A stretch of DNA of 64,000 bases from Paenibacillus sp. JJ-223 (GTDB lineage Bacteria; Bacillota; Bacilli; Paenibacillales; Paenibacillaceae): positions 310,001 through 374,000 of the forward strand of contig NZ_CAKMMP010000005.1 of assembly GCF_927798175.1 (NCBI RefSeq). The letters run 5' to 3'. The position numbers and the translations under genes were made by a program. This document shows, one piece after another, positions 58,649 to 64,000 of this stretch. How positions within the stretch are numbered: the first letter of the stretch is position 1; every line of letters begins with the position of its first letter. The notes under the pieces are model-generated. The model was not told where the DNA came from, did not search any database, and saw only the letters and a list, made by a program, of their open reading frames with translations.

Positions 58649-59512
58649 TTATTGCCTCTGCCTGTAGGCCTTGGGGGAGATGCCATGTGCCCTGGTAAAT
58701 TGGCGGGTGAAATAGTTGCTGTCATTGAAGCCGCATTCATATGAAATTTGCGTGATGGACAGGTTTGTGTGCTTAAGCAAGGTGCCTGCCCTGTCCAGGC
58801 GCAGACGCTGCAAATAGGAAATGGGCGTCATTTGATAATGGGTACGAAAAATACGGTTCAAATGTCTCACCGATATGCCAGACTTCTCTGCAATCTCCTC
58901 CAGCGACAATGGCTCGACGTAGTGATCTTCAATATACGAGACCGCATTCGCCAAATGCATCAATGTGTTGCTATCATTCCCCTGTTCCTGAGAATCGTAC
59001 TGCCTGGACAAATAGACGACCAGTTCCATGAAACGCGACATCAGCATCGTTTGGTGTCCCTGCTGCTTCTCATGATATTCCCCGATCATGACCGAAACCA
59101 ACGAAGAGACATACTCCATGTCCGAGATCGGCAGCGCGAGCTGGCTGGGAAACGGGTGCGTTTTCCGGTAAAGCGGTTCCAAAACGAACAATGCCTGAAA
59201 TCCGTTGGACGTCCGCAGATCCGGCCCTGCCGCCGCCAGCATCTCAGGCCTGTACATGATATTGCAGATGTTGAAGTCATGCGGATCTTTGTATGCGTGC
59301 GGGGTACTCCCGTTAATAACAAACACGTTTCCTTTTTTGATGAACGACTCTTCCGTATGCACAATATGCGTTGCATTTCCCTTCAACACGATCACGAGCT
59401 CCGAAAAATCGACATGCCGATGAAGATCGGTATCCTCGTCATGTCCCCCATATTGAATGTAGAACGGAAAATGCTGGTCGGTTGTAAACCAATTCAAATA
59501 TGCGTTGCTCAC
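58649..59512 (-). CDS. AraC-family transcriptional regulator
   Basis: A 287-residue regulator. The N-terminal cupin domain (residues 20-110: HRHVDFSELVIVLKGNATHI, NGSTPHAYKDPHDF) binds a sugar. The C-terminal AraC DNA-binding domain (about 185-285) has EPLSLEEIAEKSGISVRHLN and the second helix-turn-helix LSITQISYECGFNDSNYFTR with QFTRAHGISPKAYR. It is divergent from the sugar-binding protein and GH43 genes 278 bases away and most likely activates them in response to their substrate. Confidence 0.93.
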   Translation of the reverse strand: MSNAYLNWFTTDQHFPFYIQYGGHDEDTDLHRHVDFSELVIVLKGNATHIVHTEESFIKKGNVFVINGSTPHAYKDPHDFNICNIMYRPEMLAAAGPDLRTSNGFQALFVLEPLYRKTHPFPSQLALPISDMEYVSSLVSVMIGEYHEKQQGHQTMLMSRFMELVVYLSRQYDSQEQGNDSNTLMHLANAVSYIEDHYVEPLSLEEIAEKSGISVRHLNRIFRTHYQMTPISYLQRLRLDRAGTLLKHTNLSITQISYECGFNDSNYFTRQFTRAHGISPKAYRQRQ

Positions 59513-59718
59513 TGGTCTTTCCTCCGAAATTCATAGATTGGAACCATGTCTATATCATGCTACTCCACGACCGAATAATCAAGGTTTCACGCATCAGGAA
59601 AACGTTAGAATATGCTTCATAAGCCATTATGGAGCAGGCGCAAAAGAGAGATGCAAGAGGCTCCCGAACCGTGTTCCGAAAGCCTTGGCATGAAGATGAC
59701 GCTCATGCAGCGCCTTCT

Positions 59719-59732
59719 TGAAAGCGCACGCA
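59719..59732 (+). promoter_or_regulatory. possible catabolite-responsive (cre-like) site
   Basis: TGAAAGCGCACGCA resembles the Gram-positive cre consensus TGAAAGCGCTTTCA in the left half and in the final CA. It lies 59 bases ahead of the sugar-binding protein start, a sensible place for CcpA repression of a carbohydrate operon. The right half is poor. Confidence 0.3.
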
Positions 59733-59790
59733 ATAGCTCGGCTCCACCGATCTTTGGGCTTTATCAACCATTTTCCTCAGGGGGGTTAAC

Positions 59791-61479
59791 ATGACAAATA
59801 AGATTCGAAAAACGGCAACATTGTCGGTTGCAGCGGTTCTTTCGCTAAGCCTGCTCGCAGGCTGCGGCAGTTCCGGGAATGCCCAAACGACCGGAACTGC
59901 CGGCAAAGACGGTTCCGATCCGGTTACCTTCACGTTCTTTGGCGCGGACAATAATCCGAACTGGAACAACATGCAGGACGACGTCGGCAAGGAAATCACC
60001 AAAAAAACGGGCGTGACGCTGAATGCCGAATTCGCCATATCCGATCCTGCGCAACGACTGGCACTGATTGCGGCCAGCGGGGAATACCCTGATCTCATCA
60101 GTCCCAAAGGCGATCTCGATAAACTCGTCGATGCCGGAGCCATGCTGGATCTGACCGATCTGATCGAAGAGCATGCCCCCAATCTCAAAAAGCTGTTCGG
60201 CGATCAGATCAAACGGCTGCGTTATAGCAACGACGATCCATCCATCTACGTCATTCCTACCTACTCTGCCATCGACGGCGTGAATTTCGTGGCTGGCGGC
60301 GGCTTCGAGCTGCAGCATCGCGCGGTCAAGGAAGCCGGTTACCCGGAGATCAAAACGTTGCAAGACTATGAAAACGTCATCCGCGACTATCTCGAAAAAC
60401 ATCCGACCGACGAAAACGGCAACAAAAACATCGGCCTGACGTTGAATGCGGACGACTGGCGCATCCAGATTTCGGTGACCAACCCGGCAGCCGAAACGAC
60501 CGGCAAATCCGGGGACGGCGAATATTACATCGATCCGGAAACACATGAAGCTTCTTACCACTTCCGCACCGAAGGCGAGAAAGAATACTTCAAATGGCTG
60601 AACCATATGTACAACACCGGACTGCTCGACCCGGAATCCTTTGTGCAGAAAAATGACCAATACCAAGCGAAAATCGCTTCGGGTCGGGTCATCGGCCTGA
60701 TCGATGTCGACTGGGGATACAGCGATGCCGAAAAGTCATTGAAAGCCGCTGGAATGAATGACCAGACCTATGGCCACTACTCTGTCATGTTATCGGACAA
60801 ATACAAGGACAACCGTTACCAATCGACCGGGTTCATGGCCGGCTGGGGCGTCGGAATCACCACGGCCAACGAAGATCCGGTTCGGGCCATCCAGTTTCTC
60901 GATTTCCTCGCTTCCGAGGAAGGACAGGTGCTGAATTATTGGGGCGTCGAAGGCAAGCAGTACGAAATGAAAGACGGCAAGCGCATTGTGCCTGACGACG
61001 TGCAGCAGCGTATCGTCAATGACAACATCCCGTTTACCCGGGAATCCGGCATTGGACTGTACACGAACCTCGGCGCTCATTATGGAGACGGCGTTCAAGA
61101 TTCCACAGGCAATTATTTCACCAAAAATTTCCCGGAACAAATCGTGAACAACTACACCGATGCCGACAAAGAAACGCTCAAAGCCTACGGGGCAACCACC
61201 TGGATGGACCTGTTCCCGAACGAAAAAGACTTCCCGCCCAAAGCTTGGGGAGCCGCCTGGAATATCTCTGTGCCGTCCGACGATGAAATTAAGGTCATCG
61301 AAAACAAAGTGAAGGACATTACGTGGAAAGTCATTCCGCAGGCGGTCATGTCCAAACCCGAGCAATTCGATGCCATCTGGGACGATTACCAGCAGCAGTT
61401 GATCAACGCAGGCGTCGAAAAAATGGAACAGGGCTTCACCAAATACGTGCAGGATCGCGTAAAACTTTGGAATGAATAG
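59791..61479 (+). CDS. sugar ABC transporter substrate-binding lipoprotein (LplA-like)
   Basis: A 562-residue lipoprotein. The ATG at 59791 follows AGGGGGG. The signal peptide (MTNKIRKTATLSVAAVLSLS) ends in the lipobox LLAGC. The mature part is of the large Paenibacillus/Bacillus LplA type: VTFTFFGADNNPNWNNMQDD, GEYPDLISPKGDLDKLVDAG and a C-terminal DAIWDDYQQQLINAGVEKME. These proteins deliver oligosaccharides to LplB/YtcP-type permeases. No permease gene is present here, so the partner must be elsewhere. The GH43 gene starts 12 bases downstream, in the same operon. Confidence 0.9.
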   Translation: MTNKIRKTATLSVAAVLSLSLLAGCGSSGNAQTTGTAGKDGSDPVTFTFFGADNNPNWNNMQDDVGKEITKKTGVTLNAEFAISDPAQRLALIAASGEYPDLISPKGDLDKLVDAGAMLDLTDLIEEHAPNLKKLFGDQIKRLRYSNDDPSIYVIPTYSAIDGVNFVAGGGFELQHRAVKEAGYPEIKTLQDYENVIRDYLEKHPTDENGNKNIGLTLNADDWRIQISVTNPAAETTGKSGDGEYYIDPETHEASYHFRTEGEKEYFKWLNHMYNTGLLDPESFVQKNDQYQAKIASGRVIGLIDVDWGYSDAEKSLKAAGMNDQTYGHYSVMLSDKYKDNRYQSTGFMAGWGVGITTANEDPVRAIQFLDFLASEEGQVLNYWGVEGKQYEMKDGKRIVPDDVQQRIVNDNIPFTRESGIGLYTNLGAHYGDGVQDSTGNYFTKNFPEQIVNNYTDADKETLKAYGATTWMDLFPNEKDFPPKAWGAAWNISVPSDDEIKVIENKVKDITWKVIPQAVMSKPEQFDAIWDDYQQQLINAGVEKMEQGFTKYVQDRVKLWNE

Positions 61480-61491
61480 GAGCAGCGCAAG

Positions 61492-63015
61492 ATGAAATAT
61501 ACCAATCCGGTGATTCCCGGTTTTTATCCAGATCCCAGCGTCTGCCGGGTAGGCGAAGATTATTATTTGGTCACGAGCACGTTTGAATATTATCCGGGAG
61601 TGCCGATCTTCCACAGCCGGGATCTCGTGAACTGGCGGCAAATCGGACACTGCCTGACCACGCCGGAGCAATTGCCGCTGGACCGGGCCTGGACCTCGGG
61701 CGGCATCTATGCCCCGACGATCCGCCATCATGAAGGCTGGTTCTACATGACAACGACCAATGTCAGCGACGGCGGCAACTTCTTTGTACGCAGCAGGCAT
61801 GCGGAAGGGCCATGGTCCGATCCGATGTTTGTCGCACAAGACGGCATCGACCCGTCCCTCCTCTTCGACGATGACGGGCGGGTATATTTTCAGTCGGCAT
61901 GCAATGGTGATGAGGGCGAAGGCATCTACCAGTGCGAAATCGACGCGGATACCGGCAACAAACGGACCGAAAGCCGTCTGATTTGGAAAGGAACCGGGGG
62001 CGCTGCTCCGGAGGCGCCCCATTTGTACAAAATCAACGGCATGTATTATCTGATGATCGCCGAAGGTGGAACGGAGTATGGCCACATGGAAACGATCGCG
62101 CGAAGCAATGATCCGTACGGCCCGTTCGAACCATGTCCCCACAACCCGATTTTGTCGAACCGCAGCATGAAGAGCAGCATCCATGCGACCGGGCACGCCG
62201 ACCTGGTGCAGGCTCAGGACGGAAGCTGGTGGGCCGTCTGTCTCGGCATCCGTCCCCCGTCCTATCCGCTTCGCCATCACCTTGGTCGGGAAACGTTTCT
62301 GGCCCCGGTCACGTGGACAGAAGCGGGCTGGCCGATCATCGGCCATGACGGACGCATCGCTCCCGAGATGGACGGGCCGCAGCTTGCCGAAGCAAAGTGG
62401 CCGCATCCGCCCGCGCGCGATCACTTCGATCAGCCGAAACTTGGCATGGACTGGTTATTCCTCCGGAATCCGGCCCCGGGAAGTTGGTCGCTAATGGAAC
62501 AGCCGGGACACCTCGTCCTCCACGGTAACCCGTTATCCCTTGACGCCGGTGGAAGCCCAGCCTTCATCGGACGTCGCTTGAGCCATTTTTCGTGCCGCAT
62601 CGAAGCGCATCTCGATTTCGAACCCCGGCAGCATGGAGAAGAAGCAGGCCTCTCGGTATTCATGAACCGGAATTATCATTACGATCTGGGCATCAGGCTG
62701 GTCGATGGACGCAAATCGGTCGTGCTTCGGCGGGTCGTAGGCTCCATGCGTACCGAATACGCGCTGGATTGCGGCCAAGGTCCCGTCGTCCTTCGGGTCC
62801 AGGCCGAGCCTGACGCTTTCGCCTTTTCCATCTGCACGAATGACCGTGAATGGATCGAGCTCGGCTCCGGCGAAACCCACCTGCTCTCCACAGAGGTAGC
62901 GGGCGGCTTCACCGGCGTCATCGTCGGAATGTACGCCACCAGCCCGGGCGGCCAAGGCACGCCTGCCCGGTTCGACTGGTTCGACTACGAACCGACCGTG
63001 AGCTCCCCGTCCTGA
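61492..63015 (+). CDS. glycoside hydrolase family 43 beta-xylosidase/arabinofuranosidase
   Basis: A 507-residue cytosolic enzyme without signal peptide. The N-terminal five-bladed propeller (1-290) opens with the GH43 start YTNPVIPGFYPDPSVCRVGE, giving the catalytic-base Asp in YPDPS. IDPSLLFDDDGRVYFQSACN holds the pKa-modulating Asp. GAAPEAPHLYKINGMYYLMI holds the general-acid Glu. A beta-sandwich domain (about 310-507; FLRNPAPGSWSLMEQPGHLV, GFTGVIVGMYATSPGG) completes the family build of xylosidases that act on short xylo- or arabino-oligosaccharides. It would process sugars brought in with the help of the lipoprotein encoded just upstream. Confidence 0.93.
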   Translation: MKYTNPVIPGFYPDPSVCRVGEDYYLVTSTFEYYPGVPIFHSRDLVNWRQIGHCLTTPEQLPLDRAWTSGGIYAPTIRHHEGWFYMTTTNVSDGGNFFVRSRHAEGPWSDPMFVAQDGIDPSLLFDDDGRVYFQSACNGDEGEGIYQCEIDADTGNKRTESRLIWKGTGGAAPEAPHLYKINGMYYLMIAEGGTEYGHMETIARSNDPYGPFEPCPHNPILSNRSMKSSIHATGHADLVQAQDGSWWAVCLGIRPPSYPLRHHLGRETFLAPVTWTEAGWPIIGHDGRIAPEMDGPQLAEAKWPHPPARDHFDQPKLGMDWLFLRNPAPGSWSLMEQPGHLVLHGNPLSLDAGGSPAFIGRRLSHFSCRIEAHLDFEPRQHGEEAGLSVFMNRNYHYDLGIRLVDGRKSVVLRRVVGSMRTEYALDCGQGPVVLRVQAEPDAFAFSICTNDREWIELGSGETHLLSTEVAGGFTGVIVGMYATSPGGQGTPARFDWFDYEPTVSSPS

Positions 63016-63049
63016 TCTGTAAACAGATGTCCGGATCGCACCACATAAC

Positions 63050-63094
63050 AAAACCCACCGTCCATATGAACTGGATGCGGTGGGTTCTTTTTTT
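63050..63094. terminator. terminator of the GH43 operon
   Basis: AACCCACCGTCC and GGATGCGGTGGGTT, then TTTTTTT on the plus strand. The opposite strand also ends in TTTTG, so it can serve the convergent SLH gene. Confidence 0.88.
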
Positions 63095-63119
63095 ATGGCT
63101 TTCAGGAATTACACGCTGC

Positions 63120-64000
63120 TTATTTGCCCGAAGGTTGTGCTTCGACAGTGTATCCGGACGGGATGTCCGTTTCGGCCGTGACGTTGGTAATGACCATCGG
63201 ATACATTTTGTCCGGGTCAGGCTGAACGATCGAATACAGCACGATGGCACGTCCATCCTTTTCCAGTTTGACATCATCAATTTTCAATCCGTAGCCCGGG
63301 TGCGGCATCTCGGCAGAAAGCTTCACTTTGGTCGTCTTGTCGTCCACTTTCGTCGTTGTTACCGTCGGCACGATGCCCGCCTGTCCCGCTCCCGGATCCA
63401 CCGGTGCAGGCTCTATGGAGCCTCCGTTTCCAAACTGGTCGATAAATTCCAGTGCGTTAAAAATCATGCTTGCGGCCTCCATGCGGGTAAGCGGCTGATC
63501 CGGACGGAAGTTCCCGTCTTTGTCCAGCTGGATGATGTTCATGTTGAGCAGGTTCTGGACGGCGGATTTGGCATTCTCACCGATGCTGTCTTCATCATTC
63601 ACGACGTTATATCTCATAATGACCGGATAATTCCCCGTTGTGGCAATCCCTTCTTGAAGAAGGATCACGAACTGTTCGCGCGTCATTTTGGCCTGCGGAT
63701 TCACTTCTACGGGAATGGACAATCCATTCTGGGTCGCAGCTTGCACGGCATCCGCATACCAAGTGTCAGGACTGATTTTGCTTTGCGCAGGGGATGCGTA
63801 CGCGTTTTTCAAACCAAATGCTTTGACGATCAACTGAATGCCCTGCGGTTCGGATAACGCCTGATTCGGCTTGAACAGATCCGCCGTCACCCCGTTTACG
63901 ACGCCTTTGGATTTGAGCGTATCCACGATCGTTTTCTGTCCTTCATCCTGCAGGTCCGAGAATGCGAGCACGGATGCACCTCCCGCCGTCAATGATACGC
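63120..64000 (-). CDS. S-layer homology (SLH) domain protein, N-terminus beyond the right edge
   Basis: At least 293 codons, open to the window end. The first visible residues (SLTAGGASVLA) look like the end of a signal peptide, so only the very N-terminus is missing. Three SLH repeats can be followed: FSDLQDEGQKTIVDTLKSKG with FKPNQALSEPQGIQLIVKAF, then TWYADAVQAATQNGLS with KMTREQFVILLQ, then ENAKSAVQNLLNMNII with FRPDQPLTRMEAASMIFNAL. SLH domains bind pyruvylated cell-wall polymers. A Pro/Gly linker and a C-terminal beta domain of about 80 residues follow (PGYGLKIDDVKLEKDGRAIV), ending ETDIPSGYTVEAQPSGK. That last part resembles protease-complex-type or PrcB-like domains only loosely. It is probably a cell-surface protein. 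Confidence 0.88.
   Translation of the reverse strand, partial: VSLTAGGASVLAFSDLQDEGQKTIVDTLKSKGVVNGVTADLFKPNQALSEPQGIQLIVKAFGLKNAYASPAQSKISPDTWYADAVQAATQNGLSIPVEVNPQAKMTREQFVILLQEGIATTGNYPVIMRYNVVNDEDSIGENAKSAVQNLLNMNIIQLDKDGNFRPDQPLTRMEAASMIFNALEFIDQFGNGGSIEPAPVDPGAGQAGIVPTVTTTKVDDKTTKVKLSAEMPHPGYGLKIDDVKLEKDGRAIVLYSIVQPDPDKMYPMVITNVTAETDIPSGYTVEAQPSGK

Noticed and set aside
60790..62424. Long open frame (544 codons) antisense to the sugar-binding protein and GH43 genes
   Set aside because: It spans two well-supported genes on the other strand and its translation has no family features.

Overview
The window looks like a chromosomal segment of a Gram-positive, spore-former-type bacterium, most likely Paenibacillus or a close relative. 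The grounds are lipoprotein-type solute-binding proteins, an S-layer homology protein, a T-box ahead of proS, a preQ1 riboswitch ahead of queCDEF, PBSX-type phage tail genes, strong AGGAGG-like ribosome binding sites and moderately GC-rich coding DNA. The assignment is inferred from gene content and not from any marker gene.

Layout. 1-4.05 kb: an oligopeptide ABC transporter (substrate-binding lipoprotein and two permeases, minus strand). 4.7-31.5 kb: two complete PBSX-like contractile-tail modules in tandem, both on the minus strand. Module 2 (31.5 to about 19.6 kb) is transcribed first, then a holin, then module 1 (18.7 to 5.9 kb), then a GH25 endolysin. Each module has its own tail terminator, sheath, tube, frameshifted assembly chaperone, tape measure, LysM protein, hub, baseplate set and fibre. 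No portal, capsid, terminase, integrase or replication gene is present, and ordinary chromosomal genes flank both sides, so the block reads as a dual R-type-like tailocin locus and not as a prophage. 31.8-38.6 kb: a DUF4127 protein, two VOC proteins, an FMN reductase and a NarL/LiaR-type two-component system. 38.7-40.4 kb: a phage-type control module, with an ArpU-family late regulator divergent from an XRE repressor and an ImmA/IrrE protease. It is the best candidate switch for the tail block.

40.6-52.9 kb: a secreted LysM-tagged 5'-nucleotidase, prolyl-tRNA synthetase behind a T-box, a DEDDh exonuclease, a YafY/WYL regulator, small unknown genes, an AIM24-family protein, and the queuosine precursor operon queC-queD-queE-queF behind a preQ1-type leader. 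53-64 kb: a secreted PAP2 phosphatase with autotransporter-type repeats, an Fsr-like MFS exporter, an EcsC-family protein, an AraC regulator divergent from a sugar-binding lipoprotein and GH43 glycosidase pair, and a truncated SLH-domain protein at the right edge.

Three repeat families are scattered between genes: a MITE-like element of about 233 bp with terminal inverted repeats (five copies, one internally deleted), short REP-like palindromic units around AACGAACCTCAGGCACG (two clusters), and a two-box element of about 90 bp with a fixed 71-bp geometry (three copies, two of them just ahead of the two tail modules).
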